Positions 36,414 through 46,101 of a stretch of DNA of 64,000 nt are shown in pieces. The notes beneath the pieces were generated by a model that was given only the letters and a program-made list of their open reading frames with translations, was not told the origin of the DNA and made no database searches. The translations under genes and the position numbers were made by a program. The stretch is from CBDFGS01 sp965247255. GTDB taxonomy: Bacteria > Chloroflexota > Dehalococcoidia > Lucifugimonadales > CAUZJF01. Where the stretch lies: NCBI GenBank assembly GCA_965247255.1, contig CBDFGS010000013.1, positions 186,001 to 250,000 of the forward strand. The letters are read 5' to 3'. Each line of letters starts with the position of its first letter. Position 1 is the stretch's first letter.

Positions 36414-37862
36414 CTATTCCAGACCGGCGTTGCCTTGCTCGACGTATATCGAGTCGCCTACTCGCGTGACCGTGATCTCTTGCCGGTACACGCCGCCGGG
36501 GAGTCGCCTTTCAGCCTTGTACGTCTCGCTGGTCGAAACCGGCGCCGGCAGGCCATCGCTCCCCTCACCCGCCTCCGCCAGGACACGGCCCGCCATGTCG
36601 TCGTCCCCGGGCAGTCCCAGCGCGTGCAGCACGGTTGGCGCGATGTCGGCGTTGCCGGTCGGCGAGGCGATCTTCGCGCCGCGCCTGAAGCTGGGCCCGC
36701 GGGCGAAGAGAACGTTATGGAGATCGTGCTTGCTCAGCGATCCGTGCTCACCCAGGCCCGGTTCCTTATCCGCAGCGTAGGAGTGCCCCGCGTAGCCCGC
36801 CACGTTTGGCCGCGAGTCCCACCCGAACGACATCGCCAGGTCAGGCGCTCGCTCGCCCTCAAGTCCTACGAGCGAGGCCGGCAACGAGCCCTCAACACCA
36901 TCGACGGCTTCAGACGCGACCACCGGACCGCACCACGGCTGCCCCATGAGCCAGGCGGCGAGGCGGTCCGCCGTCGTCGCGTCGCTCCCGTGAACGTAGA
37001 AAAAAATCGTGCCGCCGTTGGTCGAGACCACGACCCCGCCCGGCTCGCCGCCGGGCCCAAAGACCGCTTCCCGGACGAGCGCAGGGACGTCCACAATCCC
37101 CGTCGACGTCGAGTAGCCGTGATCGGAGACCACGAACACGTCCGTGTCGTCAACTCTTCCGCCCGATTCCAGCCGTTCTATCAGTTCCCCGAAATGTCGG
37201 TCGGCGGTTCGCACCGAGCCATCTCCGAGCCCCGAGCCGACGCCTGCGAGGTGCTGGGAGCTGTCCGGCTCATTGAACCAAAGCATAGTGACGGCAGGCT
37301 CTCGCTCGGGCAAGACGTACTCGGTCAGAACACGGACGGCGTGGGCCATGCGCGGCCCGTTAGGGTTGCCCGCCGCCGGCCACGGGCCCAGTTGCGAAGT
37401 CAGCTCATCCTGGAGACTTCCAGGAAGTGTGAACTCGGGGTGCACTATCGCACCCCCGACTCGCTCCACATTGGGATTGTGAAGGAACGCGTTGCCAGTT
37501 CCACCGATGCAGACGCCAACCATCTCGAGGCCGCGGTCGCCCAGTAGGTCTCCCAGGTGCGGAGCGAGCAGCACCCGCCCGGTCTTGCGGAAGACGTCCT
37601 CCAGGTCTGGCTTGAACACAGCGATTGAGCGGCCGGGATCGTACTCGCGGACTACGAGTTGGTTACCTGTCAGGCCGTGTCCACCCGGCTGCTGTCCCGT
37701 CAGCATGGACGTGACGTTCACACGGGTGACCGTTGGATATACGGCGTGGTGGTTCTCGAACGTCACGCCGTTAGCAACGAAGGCGGACAGATTCGGCATC
37801 CTCTCCGGCGTCACCTGCGCCGGTTGGAGGCCGTCGAACCCAACGATGAGGACCGAATTCAT
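36414..37862 (-). CDS. Alkaline phosphatase superfamily nucleotide pyrophosphatase/phosphodiesterase
   Basis: This 482-aa enzyme binds two metal ions. The metal-binding Asp is in VLIVGFDGLQPAQ and the nucleophile Thr is in the YPTVTRVNVTSMLTG region (Thr near residue 45). Further ligands are in LWFNEPDSSQHLAG (Asp, His) and VFVVSDHGYSTS (Asp-His). It fits the type I phosphodiesterase/nucleotide pyrophosphatase group, which cleaves phosphodiesters or phosphonates. No signal peptide is apparent. Its ATG overlaps the stop of the hydroxyacid dehydrogenase by four bases (ATGA), indicating translational coupling. Confidence 0.88.
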   Translation of the reverse strand: MNSVLIVGFDGLQPAQVTPERMPNLSAFVANGVTFENHHAVYPTVTRVNVTSMLTGQQPGGHGLTGNQLVVREYDPGRSIAVFKPDLEDVFRKTGRVLLAPHLGDLLGDRGLEMVGVCIGGTGNAFLHNPNVERVGGAIVHPEFTLPGSLQDELTSQLGPWPAAGNPNGPRMAHAVRVLTEYVLPEREPAVTMLWFNEPDSSQHLAGVGSGLGDGSVRTADRHFGELIERLESGGRVDDTDVFVVSDHGYSTSTGIVDVPALVREAVFGPGGEPGGVVVSTNGGTIFFYVHGSDATTADRLAAWLMGQPWCGPVVASEAVDGVEGSLPASLVGLEGERAPDLAMSFGWDSRPNVAGYAGHSYAADKEPGLGEHGSLSKHDLHNVLFARGPSFRRGAKIASPTGNADIAPTVLHALGLPGDDDMAGRVLAEAGEGSDGLPAPVSTSETYKAERRLPGGVYRQEITVTRVGDSIYVEQGNAGLE

Positions 37863-38866
37863 CGGGGCTGACCCGCGGCCGGTCGGTTCTTAGATGCTTC
37901 AGGGTTTATGCAGGAAGGCATGGGCTGGCCGGTGAGCGCGGCGATAATGTTTTGGACGGCCATCCGGCCCATGGCCTTGAACGTGTCGGCGCTGGCGCTT
38001 GCTATGTGAGGCGTTATGACTAGGTTGGGCAACGACAGCAGCGGGTCGTCCTCCGGGATTGGCTCAGGGTCGGTCACGTCCAGCGCAGCCCCCGCTATCC
38101 ACCCTTTCGATAAGGCCTCGTGGAGCGCTCGGGAGTCGACTGTGCGCCCTCGTGACGTATTGATAAGGAAGGCCTCCGGCTTCATCAGTCTCAGCTCCCG
38201 CTCCCCGATCAACCCTTGCGTCTCGGGTGTCAGCGGCATATGGAGGGACAGGTAGTCCGACTGGGACAACAGGTCATCCAGACTGGGTGACCACCGCAGG
38301 CCCATCTCCGCCTCGACGTCGGGCTTACGTGTCCGGGAGAAGTAGACGACCCGCATGTCGAATCCGGCAGCGCGCTTGGCCACCCTCTGCCCTATGCCCC
38401 CCAGGCCCACGATGCCCAGCACCTTGCCGTGGACGTCCGTGCCGTGATAGGGAGTCTGGTCGTAGTACTTCCACTTACCTTGCCGTATGGCCCTATCGGA
38501 AAAGGTTACCCTCCGCCCCACGTCGAGGATTAAAGCGAATGTCATGTCCGCGCACGACTCCTGCAATATTCCGGGCGTATTGGAGAGCAGGACACCGTGG
38601 CGGGTCGCTGCGGGTATATCGAGGTTATCGGTGCCGACGCCACGGTTGGCGACCACCTTCAGCCGCTCGGCGGCCCCAAAGATCTCTTCGCCAATGATGT
38701 CGACGCCCTCGGTGAACACGCCCTCGAAATTCGGAATGATCTGCGGCAGGTCCTGCGCCGACGGCCCCATGTGGTCGCTCCACGTTTCAACGTCGAAATG
38801 CTCCTCGAGGAGCATTCGTGCCTCGGGGTGGTATGGCCGCGTCATATAGACCCGTTGTCTGGGCAT
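37859..38866 (-). CDS. D-2-hydroxyacid dehydrogenase (NAD-dependent)
   Basis: The protein has 335 aa. The NAD-binding Rossmann motif is VLGIVGLGGIGQRVAKRAAGFD near residue 145. The active site has Arg in FLINTSRGRTVD, Glu in LDVTDPEPIPEDDPL and His in ITPHIASAS. The substrate recognition loop includes VANRGVGTDNLD. It reduces 2-oxoacids such as glyoxylate, hydroxypyruvate or longer analogues; the specificity is not clear. The ATG at 38866 follows GGGGGA by 5 bases and is preferred to one four codons upstream. It is translationally coupled to the phosphodiesterase downstream. Confidence 0.9.
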   Translation of the reverse strand: MPRQRVYMTRPYHPEARMLLEEHFDVETWSDHMGPSAQDLPQIIPNFEGVFTEGVDIIGEEIFGAAERLKVVANRGVGTDNLDIPAATRHGVLLSNTPGILQESCADMTFALILDVGRRVTFSDRAIRQGKWKYYDQTPYHGTDVHGKVLGIVGLGGIGQRVAKRAAGFDMRVVYFSRTRKPDVEAEMGLRWSPSLDDLLSQSDYLSLHMPLTPETQGLIGERELRLMKPEAFLINTSRGRTVDSRALHEALSKGWIAGAALDVTDPEPIPEDDPLLSLPNLVITPHIASASADTFKAMGRMAVQNIIAALTGQPMPSCINPEASKNRPAAGQPR

Positions 38867-39123
38867 GTAATCCCCCATTCGTCGTTAGCACAGCCGTCTT
38901 AAAGTGAGTTCAGGATGCCCCTTGCCGATCCGAGTACCTGCAAGCGAGACTCCGGGCGACGACTTTGCTCCAATATGTCGCACTGAAGAGGCTGCCGACG
39001 AAGGACCCAGGGTGGTCGGCTGCCGCGGCACGGTGATCGGGACCACCGCCCCAGGCCCTTCGCGGGCTCAGGGCGACATTGTCCGGCTTTAGAGCTCTCC
39101 TTACTACAAAAACATAGCCATGA

Positions 39124-40770
39124 CTACAATCCGAAAGCGTAGCCGTCCCTCCGAGGGTCGGCGCCGCCCTGAAATGTGCCTTGATCAGAGTCGACCTGGA
39201 TGGCCTGGGCGCCGCCGACTATCGGCGACCACGCCTCTATTACCCCCACTTCGTGGCCGCGGGCTTCGAGGTCGCGGCGCGTGTGGAGCGGGAACCGCTC
39301 CTCCATCTTCACCTGACGGCCGGCGAAGTACCGAAACCGCGGCGCCTCGACCGCCTGCTGCGGGCTCATACCGAAGTCGAGCACATTCATGAGAAGCTGC
39401 ATGGTGGTCTGAAGAATCCCGTAGCTCCCCGGCGTTCCCATGCTTAAGAGGAACCGCCCGTCACGGAACGTCTGGGTCGGAGCGACGACGAAGTCGACCC
39501 GCTTCCAGGGCGCGATTACGTTGGGACTCCCCTCCTCCAGGTCGAAGTATCTTGACATATTGTTAAGGAAAATGCCGGTGTCGCCGATGGCTACGCTCGA
39601 GCCGAACGGGCCGCCCAGGGTCTGCGTTATCGAAACAACATTGCCGTCGCGATCTGCCGCGGCTAAGTGAGTGGTCCCGCGAAGCTCCGCAGGGCCGCCA
39701 AACTGCACGGCGCCTTCGAGCGCCTCCAGCGAAAACCTCTCAGACAACACGGCTGACGCCTTGGTGAGATCGATGCGCTGCCGCTGGCTATCGGCGTAGC
39801 CTTCTGAGAGAAGCTGCTCAAGCGGCGCCGTGACGTAATCAGGGTCCCCTGCGTGCTGTATGCGATCGGTAATCGCCAGCTTCACAGCCTCCACCTGCTT
39901 GTGCAGGGTATCGGCATCCTGTGAAGCCAGCTCCTCCTGGTCGAATCCCTCCATCGTCTTCATGGTCTGAAGTATCTGGAAGGAGCTGCAGTTCGGTGGC
40001 GTCGTAAAGATACGGTAGCCTCTGTACTCGATGCTAATCGGCTCCAGCCACTCGGCCCGGTACTCGGCTAAGTCCTCCTCCTGAAACAGCCCTCCTGCTT
40101 CCGCGCACGCCCTCACGACGCGACTACCCAGCTCCCCGCCGTAGAGCGCCTCCTTGCCGCCAGCCGCCAGCTCGCCCAGAGACGCGGCTAGCTGCGGCAT
40201 GCGCAGGCGCGTTCCGGGAGGAGGCGCCTCGCCGTCGCTTCTCAGTACTATGGAGGCGGACGAAGCGAATCTGCGGAGCGCGGGCGCCGACTTCGCGATG
40301 ACTCTGCTGTTGAAGTACGTCAGCGGAAAGCCTTCGGAGGCGTGCTGTATGGCGGGACGGAACAGGCGCTCCCGGTCCATGGTCCCGTAGGCCTCGTGCA
40401 GGGTGAGCCAGCCCGCCGCATTTCCGGGGACCATCGGCGCAAGTATGCCTGTCTCGAGGGCCTCGGGCGTGAATAGCGATGGCTCGGCAGCCTTTGGCGC
40501 CCTCCCCGAGAAGTCGAGCGCCCTGACACGGTCCTCCTTGGAGCTGTAGACGAGCCCTACGCCAATTCCGCCAATTCCGGACATGTAGGGCTCGACTACG
40601 CCGAGAGTAGTCGCGGTGGCCAGCGCGGCGTCGAAGGCGTTGCCCCCCTCTGAAAGCACTCGCACGCCGGCCAGCGAGGCCAGCGGGTGAGCCGACGCCA
40701 CCATGCCGTTGGCCCCCATGGCCACCGGGCGGCTCGGAGGAGGGTAGTCCTTTGGTGTCTTGGTATTCAT
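39124..40770 (-). CDS. Gamma-glutamyltransferase family protein (paralogue A)
   Basis: This 548-aa Ntn-hydrolase is made as a proenzyme. The nucleophile Thr that becomes the new N-terminus is in ELRGTTHLAAADRDGNVVS near residue 355. Upstream markers are MVASAHPLASLAGVRVLSEGGNAFDAA and PYMSGIGGIGVGLVY. It lacks a signal peptide, unlike periplasmic E. coli Ggt, so it may act in the cytosol. Family members hydrolyse gamma-glutamyl bonds, cephalosporins or related amides. The closely similar gene just upstream (40789-42447) makes a tandem pair, 18 bases apart. Confidence 0.88.
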   Translation of the reverse strand: MNTKTPKDYPPPSRPVAMGANGMVASAHPLASLAGVRVLSEGGNAFDAALATATTLGVVEPYMSGIGGIGVGLVYSSKEDRVRALDFSGRAPKAAEPSLFTPEALETGILAPMVPGNAAGWLTLHEAYGTMDRERLFRPAIQHASEGFPLTYFNSRVIAKSAPALRRFASSASIVLRSDGEAPPPGTRLRMPQLAASLGELAAGGKEALYGGELGSRVVRACAEAGGLFQEEDLAEYRAEWLEPISIEYRGYRIFTTPPNCSSFQILQTMKTMEGFDQEELASQDADTLHKQVEAVKLAITDRIQHAGDPDYVTAPLEQLLSEGYADSQRQRIDLTKASAVLSERFSLEALEGAVQFGGPAELRGTTHLAAADRDGNVVSITQTLGGPFGSSVAIGDTGIFLNNMSRYFDLEEGSPNVIAPWKRVDFVVAPTQTFRDGRFLLSMGTPGSYGILQTTMQLLMNVLDFGMSPQQAVEAPRFRYFAGRQVKMEERFPLHTRRDLEARGHEVGVIEAWSPIVGGAQAIQVDSDQGTFQGGADPRRDGYAFGL

Positions 40771-40788
40771 ATGGTTGTCGGGGTCGCC

Positions 40789-42447
40789 TTACCAGCCGAC
40801 AGCGAAGCCGTCGCGCCGGGGGTCCGCGCCTCCTTGCATTACTCCCTGCTCGTCGTCGCGCTGGATTACGTGGGCGCCTCCCACGCGCATCGACCACCCC
40901 TCCAGCATCGTCACCTCGTGGCCAAGGGCTTCCAGGCCGCGCCGCACATGGAGCGGAAACCGCTCCTCCATATGCACGTCACGGCCACCGTAATGCCTGA
41001 ACAGCGGCGCCTCGATCGCCTGTTGGACGTTCATGCCAAAGTCGAGGAAGTTCGTCACGAACTGGGCCGTGGTCTGAGGGATTCCCCAGCCGCCGGGCGT
41101 GCCAATGCTTAGGAAGAAGGAGCCGTCTCTATAAGTGTGGGTGGGTGAGATAGGGCTGGCCGGCCTTTTTCCCGGCGCGACAACGTTGGGTCCGTCGCCT
41201 GCCAGGTCGAACATCATCGCCATGTTGTTCAGGAAGATGCCCGTCTCTCCGGCGGCCACCCCCGAGCCGAAGAACCCGCCGAGCGTCTGCGTGATGGAGG
41301 CGACGTTGCCGTCACGGTCGGCGACGGCAAACGACGTCGTCATCCCACTGCCAAACCTGTCTGCGCCGCCAGGCTGGAGCGCATCGGGTGGGGCATCGTC
41401 GGTGTAGGTCTCCCCCGCCACGTAAGCAGCATGATGCGGGTCGATGCGCCGCACCTGCTCCGCGGCATACTCATCCGACAGGAGCCCCGCGACCGGGACC
41501 TCGACGAACTCGGGGTCGCCTGCATATCTGATACGGTCCGTGATGCAAAGCTTGGTCGCCTCCATCTGAAAGTGGACGGTGTCGACGTCCTGGAACGCGA
41601 GTTCGCCTGTGCCGCGCGTCTCCACCGTCTTCAGCGTCTGCAGCGTCTGAAATCCCATGGTGTTGGGCGGAGGCGCGTAAACGTCGTACCCTCGATAGCT
41701 CACGGAGATCGGGTCCTGCCACTCCACCGTGTACGCCGCAAGATCGTCGAGAGTCAACAACCCCCCGACCTCCTTGGCGGCACCGACGATACGGTCGGCC
41801 AGCTCGCCATGGTAGAAGACCTCGGCGCCTTGCCGCGCGATTGTTCGAAGAGACTTCGCCAGCCGCGGCCGGCGCACGCGGGTCCCAGGACGAGGCTCCA
41901 CGCCATCGGCGTCGAGTATCTCGCGTACCGAGGCCTCGTACGGAGTCAGCCGCGAGGAGTGCAGGCGTGTTATGGCGCTATAGAGGACCGTTGCCGGGAA
42001 TCCGCCTTCCGCGTAGTCTGCGGCTGGGCGAAACAGCCGCTCAGGGGCCAAGCGGCCGTAACGGTCATGGATGGCGAGCCACCCCGCCACACACCCGGGC
42101 ACCAGCGAAGAGATCGGACCGCGCTCCAGGCTCTCAGGCGTAAATCTCCCCGGCTCGGCCGCGGCCGGCGCCTTGCCGGAGAAGTTCAGCACGCGGGTGG
42201 CGTCTTCTTCAGCGACGTGAAGCAAGGCCACGCCGGTACCTCCCGGGCCCGACATGTAGGGCTGGACCACGCCCAGGAGCGCTGCCATGCACACGGCCGC
42301 GTCGAAGGCGTTCCCGCCGTCGATCAGGACCTCCACACCGGCCACGGATGCCAACGGATGCTCGGAGGTGGCCATCCCTTTGGCGCCCATCACCACTGGA
42401 CGGGTGGGCGGAGGGTAGTTGGCCGGTGTCCGGACAGAAGCGCACAT
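40789..42447 (-). CDS. Gamma-glutamyltransferase family protein (paralogue B)
   Basis: This 552-aa protein is a paralogue of the 39124-40770 product. The predicted autocleavage Thr lies in GSGMTTSFAVADRDGNVAS near residue 380. The conserved N-terminal region is MATSEHPLASVAGVEVLIDGGNAFDAA. The sequences differ enough to suggest distinct substrates after an old duplication. The ATG at 42447 is used; a GTG four codons upstream is an alternative and neither has a good ribosome-binding site. No signal peptide is seen. The gene is divergent from the 16S rRNA gene. Confidence 0.88.
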   Translation of the reverse strand: MCASVRTPANYPPPTRPVVMGAKGMATSEHPLASVAGVEVLIDGGNAFDAAVCMAALLGVVQPYMSGPGGTGVALLHVAEEDATRVLNFSGKAPAAAEPGRFTPESLERGPISSLVPGCVAGWLAIHDRYGRLAPERLFRPAADYAEGGFPATVLYSAITRLHSSRLTPYEASVREILDADGVEPRPGTRVRRPRLAKSLRTIARQGAEVFYHGELADRIVGAAKEVGGLLTLDDLAAYTVEWQDPISVSYRGYDVYAPPPNTMGFQTLQTLKTVETRGTGELAFQDVDTVHFQMEATKLCITDRIRYAGDPEFVEVPVAGLLSDEYAAEQVRRIDPHHAAYVAGETYTDDAPPDALQPGGADRFGSGMTTSFAVADRDGNVASITQTLGGFFGSGVAAGETGIFLNNMAMMFDLAGDGPNVVAPGKRPASPISPTHTYRDGSFFLSIGTPGGWGIPQTTAQFVTNFLDFGMNVQQAIEAPLFRHYGGRDVHMEERFPLHVRRGLEALGHEVTMLEGWSMRVGGAHVIQRDDEQGVMQGGADPRRDGFAVGW

Positions 42448-42608
42448 GTGACCCAACACGCTAAAGCGAGCACCTCAGGTTGTCAACCGGTTCCCTTCGG
42501 GGGTCTCCCGTAGTGGTGGGTTTCAAACCCGCCCTAGGTGGCCCGCTATGCCGCTTTGCCTTGGCCGGATTCACCCGAATGCAGCTTTTTTCTAACCTAT
42601 TGTTCAAC

Positions 42609-42638
42609 TTGACATCGCACAGCCGCGGGAGCTATTAT
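42609..42638 (+). promoter_or_regulatory. 16S rRNA promoter
   Basis: TTGACA (42609-42614), an 18-base spacer, TATTAT (42633-42638). It lies about 47 bases before the mature 16S start and just ahead of the processing stem arm. Confidence 0.8.
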
Positions 42639-42650
42639 GAGGTTTCGTTC

Positions 42651-42682
42651 GCACCTTAACAGCTGAATAGTGGAAGGAAACG
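42651..42682 (+). repeat. 16S processing stem, left arm
   Basis: This 32-nt arm (from GCACCTTAACAGC to GGAAGGAAACG) is complementary to 44404-44435 with only two mismatches. It would bring both ends of the 16S precursor together for RNase III-type cleavage. Confidence 0.9.
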
Positions 42683-42684
42683 TC

Positions 42685-44209
<1,525 letters not shown>

Positions 44210-44403
44210 GGGAGTAGGGACTTTCCTACGACAAACGTCGTGGGGGGACTCCTAGGTCGGTCGGTGGGTGAGGGGCCTCGAACGGCCGGGTAGAGCCGGA
44301 TCTTTCCCGCGAGGGAAGGAGGAGCTCCCCGGAACGAGGGTGTCTCTCCAAGAGAAAAGCCCGCCGCTAAATCGATTGCTCCACAACTGTGAGAGCACAC
44401 ATT

Positions 44404-44435
44404 CGTTTCCTTCCACTATTCAGAGGTTAAGGTGC
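44404..44435 (+). repeat. 16S processing stem, right arm
   Basis: From CGTTTCCTTCCACTATTCAG to GTTAAGGTGC, it pairs with 42651-42682. It shows that the 16S precursor is excised upstream of the tRNA-Ala gene. Confidence 0.9.
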
Positions 44436-44439
44436 CTAA

Positions 44440-44471
44440 AAGGGGCCGTTCGCTCAGCGCGTCGGCCCCTT
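44440..44471 (+). terminator. Hairpin between 16S and tRNA-Ala
   Basis: AAGGGGCCG / CGGCCCCTT, 9-bp stem and 14-base loop. There is no T-run after it, so termination is uncertain; it could instead be a structured spacer. Confidence 0.4.
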
Positions 44472-44489
44472 CGTGTTCCCTGCCCTCGA

Positions 44490-44565
44490 GGGGCTGTAGC
44501 TCAGCTGGGAGAGCGCCTCCCTTGCACGGAGGAAGTCGGGGGTTCGAGTCCCCTCAGCTCCACCA
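44490..44565 (+). tRNA. tRNA-Ala (anticodon TGC)
   Basis: This 76-nt cloverleaf has acceptor GGGGCTG / CAGCTCC and D-arm GCTCAGCTGGGAGAGC. The anticodon stem CCTCC/GGAGG holds loop CTTGCAC, so the anticodon is TGC. The T-arm is GGGGGTTCGAGTCCCC, and the 3' CCA is encoded. Such a tRNA commonly sits in the 16S-23S spacer, but no 23S follows; decayed phage-like DNA begins about 140 bases downstream. Confidence 0.97.
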
Positions 44566-44705
44566 CGTATGAATTGCTATGGCGCCCCGCAACACTTATC
44601 GCTCCGGAATTGGCCTTTGACAGCAACCGGACCGAGATCACGCCGGGAGCGGCCTCCCGCTATGTCCTGCTGAACCCACGGCTGATCTGCCAGCATGAAT
44701 TCGCG

Positions 44706-45267
44706 ATGTCCACTAGCAGCACCCGTAGCGGACGCCTTACTCTCAAGCAAGAATCGTTCGCGCGCATCTTCATCGTCACACACGGAAACGCCACCACCGA
44801 CTACCGCCGCGCGTACTCCGCCGACAGCATGTCCCAGAGGGCCATCGAGGTTAGAGGCATCGCGCCTGCGTAAGCACCCTAAGGTGTCCGTTAGAATCGA
44901 AGATCTGCTCGAGGACGCCCTCGCCGCCGAGCCTCTGACCCCGGAGTGGGTGATACGAAAGCTACGAGAAGAGGCCCAGGACCATGGCCCCGGCTCCTCG
45001 CATTCAGCTAGGGTGAGGGCACTCGAGATACTCGTCAAGTTCCAAGGCCTGTTGGTCGATAGGCAAGACGTTAACGTAGCGCACAGTATCGAGACCCCTA
45101 GCCTAGATGCGCTAGGTGCTGCGGATATTGACGCTCTGCTAACGAATGTTGAAGCTGGGCGTAAGGCCTTGGAGGGCAGCGTCGTTGTGGACGGGGAGGA
45201 CCAGGACTTGGACGAGGTAGAGCGCGAGGCTGCGCCGGCCGTAGGGGGAGCTCCGCGGCCGGCGTAG
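44706..45267 (+). pseudogene. Phage terminase small subunit, broken by a 1-base frameshift
   Basis: The first frame gives SGRLTLKQESFARIFIVTHG and ATTDYRRAYSADSMSQRAIEV, then stops at 44873. The continuation is in the +1 frame: EASRLRKHPKVSVRIEDLLE, then LTPEWVIRKLREEAQD and SARVRALEILVKFQGLLVDR. Put together this is the typical order of terminase small subunits (DNA recognition for packaging). One extra base near 44853 (GAGGTTAGAGGCA) explains the break. It marks a prophage relic beside tRNA-Ala. The C-terminus beyond residue 150 is not recognised. No large terminase, portal or capsid gene is found in the window. Confidence 0.75.
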
Positions 45268-45380
45268 GGGGAGCTCCGCAGCCCCGAACCGGGGTTGGAG
45301 TCCCGCGATGCCTAGGGGACTCCGTGCGACAGCCTAGCGTGGTGGTGGAAAAGCCAAGCCCTGAGGGGAGCGGCTCAGGC

Positions 45381-45424
45381 GATGAACCCGACTAGGGTAC
45401 CTATGCGGGCTTGGGGACTCCGGG
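45381..45424 (+). repeat. 43-nt repeat unit 1
   Basis: Starts GATGAACCCGACTAGGGTAC and ends GGGGACTCCGGG. It is one of four diverged units (see 45451, 47948, 48061). Confidence 0.55.
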
Positions 45425-45450
45425 AGTTGGCTAGGGGGGACATGCTCACA

Positions 45451-45489
45451 GTGAACCGGGCCAGGGAACCTGATAGGGTTTATAGACTC
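45451..45489 (+). repeat. 43-nt repeat unit 2
   Basis: Starts GTGAACCGGGCCAGGGAACC and has a degenerate end (ATAGACTC). It is preceded by GGGGACATGCTCACA, which matches the GGGGACGATGCTACA before unit 4. Confidence 0.55.
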
Positions 45490-45513
45490 AAAGCGCATGC
45501 TGGAGGTGTGCAG

Positions 45514-46101
45514 ATGTGGCCGTTCAAGCCGAAGATGGAAATCGGCGAGTTCTGCGGTGATTTCTATAACTCCCGTGTCTTCCGCCCGATGGTCAGCCTC
45601 CAGAAAGATGCTCCTCTGGTATGGGACAGCGCGTTCAAGTCTATAGAGGACGTAGACTACGCCATTTCCCAGGCTGATCAGCAATCGTTCATCACCGAGT
45701 TTAACGCGTTGAAGATCGAACTGTTTGGCCTAGCGTGGACGCACACGCTACGACAAGAAGAGTACCTCGTCCGAGAGACCATATTTACCAGAAAGTACCT
45801 GGACGACATGAAGCGCCAGGAGATATGGGACGCCATGGCTAACTACAACCAGGCGATCGCCGCCTCGGCCCAAGAACTGGACGATAGATCGAACGAACGT
45901 GAGAGAGTCGTGGTTCGGTTGGTGAACAACGGCCTGGAAGAAGCGGCCGCAAAACGGGTTGTGAATCGCTCGGGCACGGACCAAAGCTGGGAACAAAGAA
46001 ACACTATAGTGAGGCTGGGTGATGCATTCCAGCGAGGACTCGGCGTTACACTTCAGGATTCAGGACGAGCCACCCTGGAGCAGCTTATCGAGGAGCTTTA
46101 C
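45514..46101 (+). pseudogene. Unknown (phage-region) protein truncated by an IS1380 element
   Basis: The ATG at 45514 has GGAGG 7 bases upstream. The product starts MWPFKPKMEIGEFCGDFYNS and is mainly helical (FNALKIELFGLAWTHTLRQE; RERVVVRLVNNGLEEAAAKR). I do not recognise it. It reads in frame to LIEELY at 46101, where the IS1380 copy 2 enters. Joining across the target duplication continues as EDAVKRIKSVRVLTTW and a TAG at 47869-47871. As the genome stands, the coding frame runs 12 codons into the IS and stops. It lies in the phage relic between repeat units. Confidence 0.6.

Noticed and set aside
35071..37547. Long plus-strand frames (438 and 723 codons) opposite the S9 peptidase and phosphodiesterase
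   Set aside because: Shadows of catalytically complete minus-strand genes.
42460..42600. A hairpin GGTGGGTTTCAAACCCGCC that resembles the anticodon arm of tRNA-Sec (TCA), with a possible long variable arm after it
   Set aside because: No GTTCGA-type T-loop and no acceptor stem could be paired; not supported as a tRNA.
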